From JADJPO01 sp963724535 (GTDB taxonomy: Bacteria > Actinomycetota > Actinomycetes > Actinomycetales > Kineosporiaceae): a stretch of DNA of 64,000 nucleotides. A program made the translations under genes and the position numbers. Location of the stretch: positions 416,876 to 480,875 of the forward strand of contig CAVRVD010000011.1 in assembly GCA_963724535.1 (NCBI GenBank), in the 5' to 3' direction. Positions 8,946 through 16,942 of this stretch are shown piece after piece. Position 1 is the stretch's first letter, and each line of letters opens with the position of its first letter. The notes under the pieces were generated by a model, which did not search any database, had not been told where the DNA came from, and saw nothing but the letters and a program-made list of their open reading frames with translations.

Positions 8946-9149
8946 CGCGGCGCTCCATCGTCGAATGATCGGGATCCGCGCCGTCGGGTCGACGGTCGCT
9001 GCGTCCTGGAGGTCAGATCGGCATCACCAGCAGTGACATGAGCCCTTCGGGGCATCGGAGTTGGGCCGGCTGAGTGATTCGGGCGTGGGAACGGGCCCGC
9101 ATCCGTTCAGCCGCGAAAGCCGACGCCGGGCGGGGCCGATGCCTGTTCC

Positions 9150-10094
9150 GTGCCTGCACCCACGGTGGACGTCGACGAGCTCGTCACGACGCATCTCGCC
9201 CTCGTCGGCCATCTGGCCCGTGAGGCGGCCTCACGACTGCCCCGGCACCTCGACACCGACGACCTGATCGGTGCCGGCGCACTGGCACTGGTGCAGGCCG
9301 CGCATGCCTTCGACCCCTCGCTCGGCGTCCCGTTCGCCCGCTTCGCCACCACCCGGGTGCGCGGGGCGATGATCGACCAGATGCGCCAGCGCGACTGGGC
9401 CACCCGCTCGGTGCGCTCGCGGGCCCGGGCGCTGGCCGGCGTCACCGAGGAGCTGACCCGCGCGCTGCAGCGCACCCCGACCGAGCCCGAGCTGGCCGCG
9501 GCCAGCGGTATGTCCACCGACGAGGTGCGCGGGGTGCTGCACAGCACCGACCGGGCATCGCTGCTGAGCCTCGACCCGGTCAGCTCGGACGACGACGGGC
9601 TGGGTGCCGGGCTCGCCGACTCCTCACCCCGCCCGGAGGAGGCGCTGATCGCCGCGGAGCGGCTCGGCTACCTCCGCGACGCCATCGCCGAGCTGCCCGA
9701 CCGCACTCGGACCGTGGTCGAGGGCTACTACCTGCAGAACCGCCAGCTGACCGAGCTGGCCGCCGAGCTCAAGGTCACCCAGTCCCGGGCGTCGCAGCTG
9801 CGCGCCGAGGGCCTGGACCTGCTCCGCGAGGCCATGTCCACGCTGCTGAGGGACGACGGCCGGGCCGAGGTGGGTGCGGGCCTGGAGCAGGACGGCGTGA
9901 AGGCCCGCCGCCGGGATGCCTACGTGACCTCGGTCGCCCAACGGTCCAGCGTGCGCGAGCGGGCCGACGTCCAGGCCTATCTCGACGGCGCACCGATCGG
10001 CGGCGGGCCGTCCGCCCGCCGACCCGGTGACCCGACCACCTCAGCTCTCCGGCGGGCGTCGGGCGCCGGAGACCGCACCGCTGCACCAGCGTGA
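9150..10094 (+). CDS. fliA: Flagellar sigma factor FliA (sigma-28/WhiG type)
   Basis: A 314-residue alternative sigma factor that directs RNA polymerase to late flagellar genes. Region 2 is visible around residues 10-85 (VGHLAREAASRLP, DLIGAGALALVQAAHAFDP, FARFATTRVRGAMIDQMRQR). Region 3 follows, and region 4 lies at about 165-220 (LPDRTRTVVEGYYLQ then TQSRASQLRAEGL). The C-terminal ~80 residues are a Gly/Arg/Pro-rich extension beyond the usual family end. The start is a GTG without a strong Shine-Dalgarno; the nearby ATG at 9139 is out of frame. A matching sigma-28 promoter lies just downstream, before fliC. No anti-sigma FlgM gene was found in the window. Confidence 0.92.
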   Translation: MPAPTVDVDELVTTHLALVGHLAREAASRLPRHLDTDDLIGAGALALVQAAHAFDPSLGVPFARFATTRVRGAMIDQMRQRDWATRSVRSRARALAGVTEELTRALQRTPTEPELAAASGMSTDEVRGVLHSTDRASLLSLDPVSSDDDGLGAGLADSSPRPEEALIAAERLGYLRDAIAELPDRTRTVVEGYYLQNRQLTELAAELKVTQSRASQLRAEGLDLLREAMSTLLRDDGRAEVGAGLEQDGVKARRRDAYVTSVAQRSSVRERADVQAYLDGAPIGGGPSARRPGDPTTSALRRASGAGDRTAAPA

Positions 10095-10105
10095 CCTGTT
10101 CGAGA

Positions 10106-10142
10106 GCGGGCTCTTCCCCCTGCTGCTGGGGGAAGAGCCCGC
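10106..10142 (+). terminator. Stem-loop downstream of fliA
   Basis: A perfect 15-bp inverted repeat (gcgggctcttccccc / gggggaagagcccgc) with a 7-base loop, starting 12 bases after the fliA stop. There is no T-tract, so it is either a GC-type actinobacterial terminator or an mRNA 3'-end stabiliser. It separates fliA from the independently promoted fliC. The rest of 10143-10316 holds no gene that I can support. Confidence 0.75.
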
Positions 10143-10316
10143 ACTCAACGAGATCACGCCGTGGCTGACAGCGCTGCGCCGGGAGCGGTCACGTTGGCAG
10201 CCTGCCCGTCCGTGCATGTGGTGTGTTCGAGCGCGGGGCACCCCAGCTGGTGAGGTCAACCCGCGCTCGAACGGACCACCCGGGGCCGATCACCCGCATG
10301 GACCAGACCGGTTGAC

Positions 10317-10343
10317 TCAACACCACCAGCCAGGCGCCGATAG
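10317..10343 (+). promoter_or_regulatory. Sigma-28 (FliA) promoter of fliC
   Basis: A -35 box TCAA (10317-10320) is separated by exactly 15 bases from a -10 box GCCGATAG (10336-10343). The sigma-28/WhiG consensus is TAAA-N15-GCCGATAA, so 7 of 8 bases of the -10 and 3 of 4 of the -35 match at the canonical spacing. It lies about 58 bases before the fliC GTG. That leaves room for a short leader with a hairpin and a strong Shine-Dalgarno. The sigma factor itself is encoded just upstream. Confidence 0.85.
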
Positions 10344-10351
10344 GAACCACA

Positions 10352-10375
10352 TGCCGGTCCACGGACGGACCGGTG
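10352..10375 (+). promoter_or_regulatory. Predicted CsrA-binding hairpin in the fliC leader
   Basis: The stem ccggtcc / ggaccgg (10354-10360 with 10367-10373, extendable by two G-U pairs) presents the hexaloop ACGGAC. GGA in an apical loop is the hallmark of a high-affinity CsrA site. A second and third GGA lie in the Shine-Dalgarno AAGGAGGA at 10389-10396, about 28 bases downstream. That spacing suits one CsrA dimer bridging both sites and occluding the ribosome. csrA and its antagonist fliW are encoded at 5.2-6.2 kb. The structure is read by eye; binding is inferred. Confidence 0.7.
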
Positions 10376-10400
10376 AGGGACCCTAACCAAGGAGGACACC

Positions 10401-11216
10401 GTGGGTCTTCGCATCAACAACAACATCGCCGCGTTCAACGCCTACCGGAACCTGTCGGTCACCGACGGGCAGATGAGCAAGTCCCTGGAGAAGCTGTCCA
10501 GTGGCTTCCGCATCAACCGGGCCGCCGACGACGCGTCGGGTCTGGCGATCTCCGAGGGTCTGCGCGCGCAGATCGGCGGGCTCAAGGTCGCCGTTCGCAA
10601 CGCCCAGGACGGCATCAGCGTCGTTCAGACCGCTGAAGGCGCCCTGACCGAGACCCACTCGATCCTGCAGCGGATGCGGGACCTCGCCGTCCAGGCCTCC
10701 AACGATGGTGCGCAGAGCACCGAGTCGAAGGCCGCGGCGAACGCCGAGTTCGCCCAGCTGGTCACAGAGCTGGACGACATCGCCAGCAAGACGACCTTCA
10801 ACGGCACCAACCTGCTGGACGGCAGCTACTCCGGCACCTTCCAGGTCGGTGCGCAGGCGGGCGAGACCCTGTCGGTGTCGGTGACCACCGCCATGAGCTC
10901 CACCGGGCTCAGCGTGAACTCGCTGGACCTGACCACGGCGGCCTCGGCGGCGATCACCGCGGTCAACACCGCGATCAACACGGTGAGCACCACCCGGGCC
11001 GACCTCGGTGCCTCGCAGAACCGGCTGGAGCACAAGATCACCAACCTCAACGTGGCGGTGGAGAACCTGACCGCCTCGGAGAGCCGGATCCGCGACACCG
11101 ACATGGCCCAGGAAATGGTGTCCTTCACCAGGTCGCAGATCCTGTCCCAGGCGGGCACGGCCATGTTGGCCCAGGCCAACCAGGCCCCGCAGTCGGTCCT
11201 GCGGCTGCTGCAGTAA
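10401..11216 (+). CDS. fliC: Flagellin
   Basis: A 271-residue flagellin, the filament subunit exported through the flagellar channel. The conserved N-terminal D0/D1 (LRINNNIAAFNAYRNL, LSSGFRINRAADDASGLAIS) and C-terminal D1/D0 (LGASQNRLEHKI, ESRIRDTDMAQEMV, QILSQAGTAMLAQANQ) are intact. The middle variable domain is only about 60 residues, so this is a short, nearly two-domain flagellin, Thr/Ser/Ala-rich in the centre. The start is GTG with AAGGAGGA just upstream. It is transcribed from its own sigma-28 promoter and flanked by stem-loops on both sides, giving a monocistronic unit. Glycosylation by the enzyme at 14.2 kb is possible. Confidence 0.97.
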   Translation: MGLRINNNIAAFNAYRNLSVTDGQMSKSLEKLSSGFRINRAADDASGLAISEGLRAQIGGLKVAVRNAQDGISVVQTAEGALTETHSILQRMRDLAVQASNDGAQSTESKAAANAEFAQLVTELDDIASKTTFNGTNLLDGSYSGTFQVGAQAGETLSVSVTTAMSSTGLSVNSLDLTTAASAAITAVNTAINTVSTTRADLGASQNRLEHKITNLNVAVENLTASESRIRDTDMAQEMVSFTRSQILSQAGTAMLAQANQAPQSVLRLLQ

Positions 11217-11222
11217 GCCCAC

Positions 11223-11260
11223 CCGCGGGGGTGGCGGACCACGGTCCGCCACCCCTGCGG
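11223..11260 (+). terminator. Stem-loop terminator after fliC
   Basis: A long inverted repeat starts six bases after the fliC stop: a core ggggtggcggac / gtccgccacccc (12 perfect pairs, loop CACG), extended outward by about five more pairs including one G-U. No T-run follows. The strength and position suggest the end of the fliC transcript or an mRNA-stabilising 3' structure. Confidence 0.8.
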
Positions 11261-11389
11261 CCGGCCCGCCCGCCCGACGCGCCACCCCTGCGCCGGAGGG
11301 CCTCCCGTCGAGCATCACCACCTGCCCCATCCGCCGGCCATCGGCCCGGCGCACCGCTGCGAGCGCGGTAGGAAGCGAGGAGGGTCGAC

Positions 11390-13234
11390 ATGTCCCAGAT
11401 CAGCGTCTCCGGCGCCGTCTCCGGGGTCGACACCGCCAACATCATCAACGCCCTGGTCTCGGTGCAGCAGAACCAGCAGGCCCTGCTCAAGCAGCAGCAG
11501 ACCAAGCAGCAGAAGGCCGCAACCACCTTCGGCAACCTGATCAGCTCACTGAGCAACCTGTCCAACCTGGCCAAGCAGGTCGCCAAGACCGCGGACTGGA
11601 AGGGCCTGAGCACCTCCTCGTCCTCGACCGGCGTCACCGCCACCGCCAGCGGCACCCAGGCCGCCTCGATCACCTTCGACGTCACCTCGACGGCCAAGGC
11701 GCACTCACTGGTCTCACAGAACACGGTCGGCTCGCTCGGCGCCCAGGTCGCCTCCGGCCCGCTGACCTTCACCCCGGCTGACGCAGAGCCCGTCGAGGTC
11801 CAGGTCGCCTCCGGCTCGCTGGCCGACGTGATCGCCGCGGTGAACGCCTCCTCGGCCGGCGTCACCGCCTCGGCGGTGCAGACCTCGCCCGGCCAGTACC
11901 GCCTGCAGCTGTCGGCCATCGGCACCGGCGCGGCCTCGCAGTTCTCGGTCACCGGTCTGGACGGCTTCGCCGGCATCGACGTGCTGACCGAGGGCAGCGA
12001 CGCCGTGATCACCGTCGGTACCAACCCGGCCACGGCCTTCACGGTCAGCTCCTCGACCAACACCTTCTCCGGCGTGGTGCCCAGTCTGTCCTTCGCCGTC
12101 AGCCGGGTGGAGAACGGGGTCACGGTCAGCTCCACGATCGACGGCAGCGCCGTCGGCGGCGACATCGCCAAGTTGGTCGATGCCGCCAACTCGGTGCTGA
12201 ACAGCATCGAGTCGGCCACCCAGTGGAACGCCACCACCAAGACCGGCGGAGCCCTGGTGGGCGATTCCACGACGCGTAGCCTGCAGCAGTCGATCCTCAA
12301 CCTGGTCGGCTCCGCCGGGGCACCGGGGGTCTCGCTGACCCGCACCGGCCGGCTCAGCTTCGACGAGTCGGCGTTCCAGACCGCCTTCGCCGCCGATCCG
12401 CGCGCGGTGGCCGCGAGCTTCGGTGCCACGGCGTCCTTCTCGCCGGCATCCGGGGTCGGCGGGACGGTCCGGTACTCCTCCTCGACCACCCAGACCAAGG
12501 CCGGCGCCTACGCGGTGCACATCGACTCCCTGGCCGCCACCGAGAGCTGGCAGGTCGACGGCTCGACCCCGTTGACGGGCAAGACCATCGAGCTGGCCCG
12601 GGGCACGACCACCGCCAGCTACACGGTGCAGGCCGGTGACACCCTGGCGGACGTGGCCACCGCGCTCACGGCAGCGGCCACCTCCGCCGGGCTGGGCATC
12701 TCGGCCAGCGTGGAGGGCACGAACCTGGCTTTGTCCGCGACCGCGGCCGGCAGCGCCGGCGCCTTCGGTGTCACCCTGGACACCCTCACCCAGGCTCGGC
12801 TGGTGGCCGGCGCCGACGTCCAGGGCGCCATCGACGGGCAGCCCGCCACCGGCACCGGCAACCTGCTGGCACTGACCTCCGGCGACAGCGGCGCCCGGGG
12901 CCTGGTGCTCGACGTCGCGCTCAGCGCCGGGGACCTGACCGCCTCCGGTGGTGACATCGGGTCGGTCACGGTGGCACCGGGGCTGGCGCAGCGGATGGTC
13001 GAGCTGGTCTCGGCGCAGACCGCCACCGGCACCGGCATGCTCACCTCGGCCAAGTCGGGGCGGGAGAAGGCGGTCAAGGGCCTGCAGGACCAGATCGAGG
13101 ACTGGGACCGCCGACTGACCGCCTACCGGGCCTCGCTGCAGGCCCAGTTCACCGCGATGGAGACCACGCTGGCGGCGCTGAAGAGCCAGTCCAGCTTCCT
13201 GGCCAGCTACGGGAGCAGCGTCCAGCAGCAGTAG
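11390..13234 (+). CDS. fliD: Filament cap protein FliD (HAP2)
   Basis: A 614-residue capping protein that catalyses flagellin folding at the filament tip. The N-terminal motif (SGAVSGVDTANIINALVSVQ, then KQQQTKQQKAATTF) and the C-terminal coiled coil (KGLQDQIEDWDRRLTAYRAS, then LQAQFTAMETTLAALKSQ, ending SYGSSVQQQ) are diagnostic. The middle is Ala/Thr/Ser-rich and contains two similar blocks of the type YTVQAGDTLADVATALTAAA. The protein is longer than enteric FliD (~470) but within the Gram-positive range. GAGGAGG at 11377-11383 supports the ATG. It starts the fliD-fliS group. Confidence 0.95.
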   Translation: MSQISVSGAVSGVDTANIINALVSVQQNQQALLKQQQTKQQKAATTFGNLISSLSNLSNLAKQVAKTADWKGLSTSSSSTGVTATASGTQAASITFDVTSTAKAHSLVSQNTVGSLGAQVASGPLTFTPADAEPVEVQVASGSLADVIAAVNASSAGVTASAVQTSPGQYRLQLSAIGTGAASQFSVTGLDGFAGIDVLTEGSDAVITVGTNPATAFTVSSSTNTFSGVVPSLSFAVSRVENGVTVSSTIDGSAVGGDIAKLVDAANSVLNSIESATQWNATTKTGGALVGDSTTRSLQQSILNLVGSAGAPGVSLTRTGRLSFDESAFQTAFAADPRAVAASFGATASFSPASGVGGTVRYSSSTTQTKAGAYAVHIDSLAATESWQVDGSTPLTGKTIELARGTTTASYTVQAGDTLADVATALTAAATSAGLGISASVEGTNLALSATAAGSAGAFGVTLDTLTQARLVAGADVQGAIDGQPATGTGNLLALTSGDSGARGLVLDVALSAGDLTASGGDIGSVTVAPGLAQRMVELVSAQTATGTGMLTSAKSGREKAVKGLQDQIEDWDRRLTAYRASLQAQFTAMETTLAALKSQSSFLASYGSSVQQQ

Positions 13235-13376
13235 CCGTCGTGGCGCGTCGGCCCGGAGTACCCCAACGGAGCACTCCAGGCCACGACCGGACCGGTCGAC
13301 CTACTACGAGAACCGCTGAGCGCGAATCTGGTTGAGCCCATTGCCAACCGGACGAGGCCGGAAGGAGGCACGCGGC

Positions 13377-13808
13377 ATGTCGTACGGCCTGGCTCAAGCC
13401 CGGTACGCCAGCGACGCCAGCCAGACGGCCTCCCCGGCCCGGCTGCTGACCATGCTCTACGACCGGCTGGTCGTGGACCTGTCGATGGCGCACGACGCGA
13501 TGCTGCGCGGCCAGATCGCCGTGGTCGGCGAGCGGATCAGCCATGCCAGCGAGATCCTGCTGGAGCTGCACTCGACCCTGGACGTCGAGGTCTGGCCGCA
13601 GGGTCGCTCCCTGGCCGCCCTGTACGGGTGGCTGGTCCAGGAGCTGATGCAGGCCCGCCTGCGCGATGACCCGGGCCGGGTCGCAGCCTGCCGAGACCTC
13701 GTGATCCCCCTCAGAGACGCCTGGCACCAGGCCAGCGGGAAGGCCGGCCCGGCTGTTCCCGAGGATTACCACGCGCAGGGAGGCGCTGTTCAAGGAGGCG
13801 CCGCATGA
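13377..13808 (+). CDS. fliS: Flagellin export chaperone FliS
   Basis: A 143-residue helical chaperone that keeps flagellin unfolded before export. The family motif SPARLLTMLYDRLVVDLSMA is near residues 21-40, preceded by YASDASQTA. The ATG at 13377 is chosen because AAGGAGG lies 8 bases upstream and the conserved N-terminal helix begins at once; a longer opening would add an Arg-rich non-conserved leader. It overlaps the next small gene by ATGA, the usual fliS-fliT arrangement. Confidence 0.93.
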   Translation: MSYGLAQARYASDASQTASPARLLTMLYDRLVVDLSMAHDAMLRGQIAVVGERISHASEILLELHSTLDVEVWPQGRSLAALYGWLVQELMQARLRDDPGRVAACRDLVIPLRDAWHQASGKAGPAVPEDYHAQGGAVQGGAA

Positions 13809-14149
13809 CGCCGACCACCACCGCCACCCCGGCGGCCGACACCACCGCCCCGGCCAGCTGGTCGGACTACCTGGACGCCGTCGAGGCGGCCGTCCTGGAC
13901 GTCCAGGCCTGCCTGATCGAGGGCCGCACACCGCAGATGCCGGTGCTCACCCTGCCGGCCGGACCCCCTCCGGTGGGCGCGACGTCCCGGCGGGAGACCG
14001 TGGCGACCCTGCTCGCCGAGGTGACCACACTGCTGCAGAGCCACCGTGACTCGGTCGGCGAGCGGCTCGCCGGCCTGCCCAGCCGGCGCCGCCCGGGGGC
14101 CGGCTACCACACCGTGGCGGCGGGCGGGCAGTTCGACGTGACCGGCTGA
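13805..14149 (+). CDS. Small protein in the FliT position
   Basis: A 114-residue protein starting with a Thr/Ala/Pro-rich stretch. A helical segment follows (SWSDYLDAVEAAVLDVQACL), then a Pro-rich linker and a second amphipathic helix (TVATLLAEVTTLLQSHRDSV). It overlaps fliS by four bases, the place where fliT usually lies. FliT chaperones are short, helical and weakly conserved, so a FliT-like role for FliD export is a reasonable guess. I do not recognise a specific motif and leave the symbol empty. Confidence 0.7.
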   Translation: MTPTTTATPAADTTAPASWSDYLDAVEAAVLDVQACLIEGRTPQMPVLTLPAGPPPVGATSRRETVATLLAEVTTLLQSHRDSVGERLAGLPSRRRPGAGYHTVAAGGQFDVTG

Positions 14150-14226
14150 ACGACAGGAGGTTCGGCCCGCTCGGCCGCCGACCCCTCGGATCGGTCGAAC
14201 GGGGGAGGTCGCGGCGCCTGTAGCCG

Positions 14227-15597
14227 GTGGCTGCGCCGGCCGAAGCACACCGGGTGAGCACTCCGCGCCGACGCCCACCTCCCCTGCTCGCCGCCACCCT
14301 CATCGTCAAGGACGAGGGGGAGAACCTCCCCATCTGCCTGGACAGCCTCACCGGGCTGGTCGACGAGATCATCGTCTACGACACCGGATCCACCGACGAC
14401 ACCGTGGCCGTGGCCCGATCCCATGGGGCCCGGGTCGTCGAGGGCTACTGGGACGGCGACTTCGCCCGAGCCCGCAACGCCGCCCTGGACGCGGCGCGCG
14501 CCGAGTGGTTCATCTGGGTGGACGCCGACGACCAGCTCTCCGGCTCGGCGGGGCCGGCCCTTCGCGCCTACCTGAATGGCGACACGGGGGTGTTCCCCGG
14601 CGCGCCACCGGCCTCCCGGATCGACATGATCCAGCTGCGGGTGATCAACGTCTCGGCCGCGGACCGCAGCATGCACGCCCTGGACTCGATCCGGCTGGCC
14701 CGGCGTACCCGAGTGCGCTGGCACGGCCGCATCCACGAGCTGCTGCAGGTGCACGGCAAGGCCCAGGGCGAAGGTCGGGCGATCCAGCTCGAACCGCAGC
14801 TGCTGCATGTTCGGCACCGCGGCTACGCCGACCCGGCCACCCTGGCCGTCAAGGCCGGGCGCAACGTGGCGATCGCCCAGGCCCAGCTCGACGACCTGGT
14901 CGCCTCCGGCACCGAGGACCGGCACCTGGCCTCCCGCGCCGCGTTCGACCTGGCCCGGTCCCTGCTGATGGCCGGTCGCACGCAGGAGGCCGTCGACGCC
15001 CTCGAGGTGGTCCGTGAGATCGCTCCCGACGGGCTCTACCGCGCCGAGGCCACCCTGATGCTCACCCAGACCCTCCTGGACGCAGGCGGTTTCGACCAGG
15101 CGGGGCTGTACCTGGCCAAGGAGCTCGCCGAGGGCGGGCTGGTCTCGTCGCAGTTCTGTGACTGGCTGCGGGCCCAGGCCCTGGCCCGCCTGGGTCGCCG
15201 ACCCGAGGCGCTGGAGCTCATCCGAGGCGTCACCGAGCTGGTCGACCCGGTCGGCAACCGCCAGAGCCTGGAGCGGGTGCTGATGGCCCGGGCGTTGTTC
15301 GCCGGCGCAGAGGGGCTCGTCGAGGAGTCCTCCCAGGCGATGCTGGACCTGGTGATCGGCTACGGCCCTCGCGAGGACCGTTGCCGGTTGCTGCTCAAGC
15401 TCTGGCAGAACCGACCCGCCGAGCTGGCCGCGCAGCTGGCCCTGGACGGCGGACCGTTCCGCGAGGACGTCCTGGACGCCCTTGCCCGGCTGGGCGAGGC
15501 CGGTGAGCGGGTCGCCGAGCTGGTTCGCACCGGTTCGGCCACCGACTCGGTCACCGAGGAGACCACCCCGACGGACCAGCCAACCCCAACGGGCTAG
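14227..15597 (+). CDS. Family 2 glycosyltransferase with TPR-like C-terminus
   Basis: A 456-residue protein. The N-terminal GT-A domain (about residues 18-250) shows ATLIVKDEGENLPICLDSL, the nucleotide-sugar-binding YDTGSTDDT, and the metal-binding DAD motif at Asp99-Asp101 (WVDADDQ). The C-terminal ~200 residues are helical repeats of TPR type (LARSLLMAGRTQEAVDALEV, ARLGRRPEALELI). This GT2-TPR layout occurs in protein glycosyltransferases. Its place directly after fliC-fliD-fliS suggests flagellin glycosylation, which is inference from context. The GTG at 14227 is the first possible start after an in-frame TAG; GGGAGGT lies 17 bases upstream, and GTG at 14254 is an alternative. Confidence 0.85.
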   Translation: MAAPAEAHRVSTPRRRPPPLLAATLIVKDEGENLPICLDSLTGLVDEIIVYDTGSTDDTVAVARSHGARVVEGYWDGDFARARNAALDAARAEWFIWVDADDQLSGSAGPALRAYLNGDTGVFPGAPPASRIDMIQLRVINVSAADRSMHALDSIRLARRTRVRWHGRIHELLQVHGKAQGEGRAIQLEPQLLHVRHRGYADPATLAVKAGRNVAIAQAQLDDLVASGTEDRHLASRAAFDLARSLLMAGRTQEAVDALEVVREIAPDGLYRAEATLMLTQTLLDAGGFDQAGLYLAKELAEGGLVSSQFCDWLRAQALARLGRRPEALELIRGVTELVDPVGNRQSLERVLMARALFAGAEGLVEESSQAMLDLVIGYGPREDRCRLLLKLWQNRPAELAAQLALDGGPFREDVLDALARLGEAGERVAELVRTGSATDSVTEETTPTDQPTPTG

Positions 15598-15833
15598 CCC
15601 ACCGCGCTGGACGGCGTAGTCCGGATACCCAGCGTGCACAGCGAGTTTCGGGCCCTTGGGCCGGACGGCGGACGCTGCGCCGGGTGACCGGCCGACGCCT
15701 CAAGCACTTCGCGCAGGGCGACGACGTCACTGTCAGAGCATGGACCGCTCAGTAGCGCCACGGACTGGCGCACGGCAGATCCGACGACGCCCGCGCACTT
15801 CGCCGTGCCGCGGGGACTGGCAAGGGGTCCTTG

Positions 15834-16181
15834 ATGCTCGACGATCTCTCGATCAGCACGCTGCACGCTGCGCTGAACGGCCTGTCCGCCCGGCAGCGGG
15901 CGATCAGCGACGACATCGCGAACGTGAACACCCCTTACTACCGCTCGCGGTCGGTCTCGTTCGAGGCGGACCTACGCCGGGCGATCGACCGCGGTCGGGA
16001 TCCCCTCGAGGTTCGCCCGGAGGTGGTGTACTCCCCCGCCGCGCCGGGCCTGACCCACAACAACGTCAACCTGCCGGACGCCACCGTCGCGTCGGTGAAC
16101 ACCCAGCTCGCCTACGAGCTGGTGATGCGGGCCACCGGTGACCGGTTCTCGGTCCTGCGTGCCGCCGCCCGAGGGGCCTGA
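15834..16181 (+). CDS. flgB: Flagellar proximal rod protein FlgB
   Basis: A 115-residue rod protein with the rod-family motif LHAALNGLSARQRAISDDIA followed by NVNTPYYRSR. The C-terminal segment NNVNLPDATVASVNTQLAYE, then LVMRATGDRFSVLR, is typical of FlgB. It first assembles on the MS ring. The ATG follows TTG directly; a weak AAGGGG lies upstream. It opens the long structural operon, with flgC three bases downstream. The 236-bp gap before it (15598-15833) must hold the operon promoter but shows no clear sigma-28 match. Confidence 0.93.
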   Translation: MLDDLSISTLHAALNGLSARQRAISDDIANVNTPYYRSRSVSFEADLRRAIDRGRDPLEVRPEVVYSPAAPGLTHNNVNLPDATVASVNTQLAYELVMRATGDRFSVLRAAARGA

Positions 16182-16184
16182 GCC

Positions 16185-16583
16185 GTGTTCGAGTCGCTGA
16201 ACATCTGCCGGACCTCGATGAATGTCCACCAGACCTGGCTGGACGCGGTCTCGGACAACATCGCCAACGTCAACACCATCCGGCCGATGGACGCCTCCGC
16301 CTTCCAGGCCCGCTACGTCGTCGCCCAGGCGATCGAGGACGGCGGCACCGGTGCCGGGGTCGCCGTGGCCGGCATCGACACCAGCTCCCCGGAGGGCCGC
16401 ATCGTGTGGGCCCCCGAGCACCCGCTCGCCGACGAGCGCGGTCTGGTCCGGCTGCCCGACGTCGACCTCGGTGAGCAGATGACCCACCTGGTCATGGCCC
16501 AGCGTGGCTTCCAGGCCAGCGTGTCCAACCTGTACCGGGTCAAGGCGTGCTACGACGCCGCGATCCAGATGGGACGGGCCTGA
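16185..16583 (+). CDS. flgC: Flagellar proximal rod protein FlgC
   Basis: A 132-residue rod protein. The N-terminal SLNICRTSMNVHQTWLDAVS then DNIANVNT and the C-terminal DVDLGEQMTHLVMAQRGFQA then SVSNLYRVKACYDAAI fit the rod D0 helices. The middle (GIDTSSPEGRIVWAPEHPLA) is the usual short beta region. It starts with GTG three bases after flgB and overlaps fliE by one base of each stop/start (TGATG). Confidence 0.93.
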   Translation: MFESLNICRTSMNVHQTWLDAVSDNIANVNTIRPMDASAFQARYVVAQAIEDGGTGAGVAVAGIDTSSPEGRIVWAPEHPLADERGLVRLPDVDLGEQMTHLVMAQRGFQASVSNLYRVKACYDAAIQMGRA

Positions 16584-16942
16584 TGGCTGTCGAGGGCGTC
16601 GGCGCGCTCGGCGCCGGCGGGGGCGCGGACCTGGTCGCCAAGCTGTACGCCCAGCGTGCCGCCGAGGTGCACGGTGCCACCGGCTCGACCGGCGCCGCCG
16701 CCGTCGACGCAGCCGGGCGCGGTGCCGACTTCGGTGGCCTGATCGGGGAGAGTCTGGGCCGGCTCGCCGGCATGGAGCAGGTCACGAACACGCGAGCCGC
16801 TCAGGCCGCCACCGGTGACCTGGAGGACATCCACGACTACGTGATCGCCGCGACGTCGATGCAGACCGCGACCGAGCTGACCACAACTGTCCGCAACAAG
16901 GCCATGGAGGCCTTCGCCGAGATCATGAGGATGCCGCTGTGA
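16583..16942 (+). CDS. fliE: MS ring-rod junction protein FliE
   Basis: A 119-residue protein connecting FliF to the rod. The conserved C-terminal half reads DFGGLIGESLGRLAGMEQVT, then LEDIHDYVIAATSMQTATEL and AMEAFAEIMRMPL. The N-terminus is Gly/Ala-rich. The ATG at 16583 overlaps the flgC stop. A longer in-frame opening at 16547 lies inside flgC and lacks conservation. The GTGA overlap with fliF indicates translational coupling. Confidence 0.92.
   Translation: MAVEGVGALGAGGGADLVAKLYAQRAAEVHGATGSTGAAAVDAAGRGADFGGLIGESLGRLAGMEQVTNTRAAQAATGDLEDIHDYVIAATSMQTATELTTTVRNKAMEAFAEIMRMPL

Noticed and set aside
10027..10386. Possible gene between fliA and fliC
   Set aside because: It would cover the terminator hairpin and the sigma-28 promoter, lacks a Shine-Dalgarno, and shows no protein-like pattern.
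15598..15833. Sigma-28 promoter for flgB
   Set aside because: A TCAA followed 15 bases later by CGACGACG is too far from GCCGATAA to be supported.
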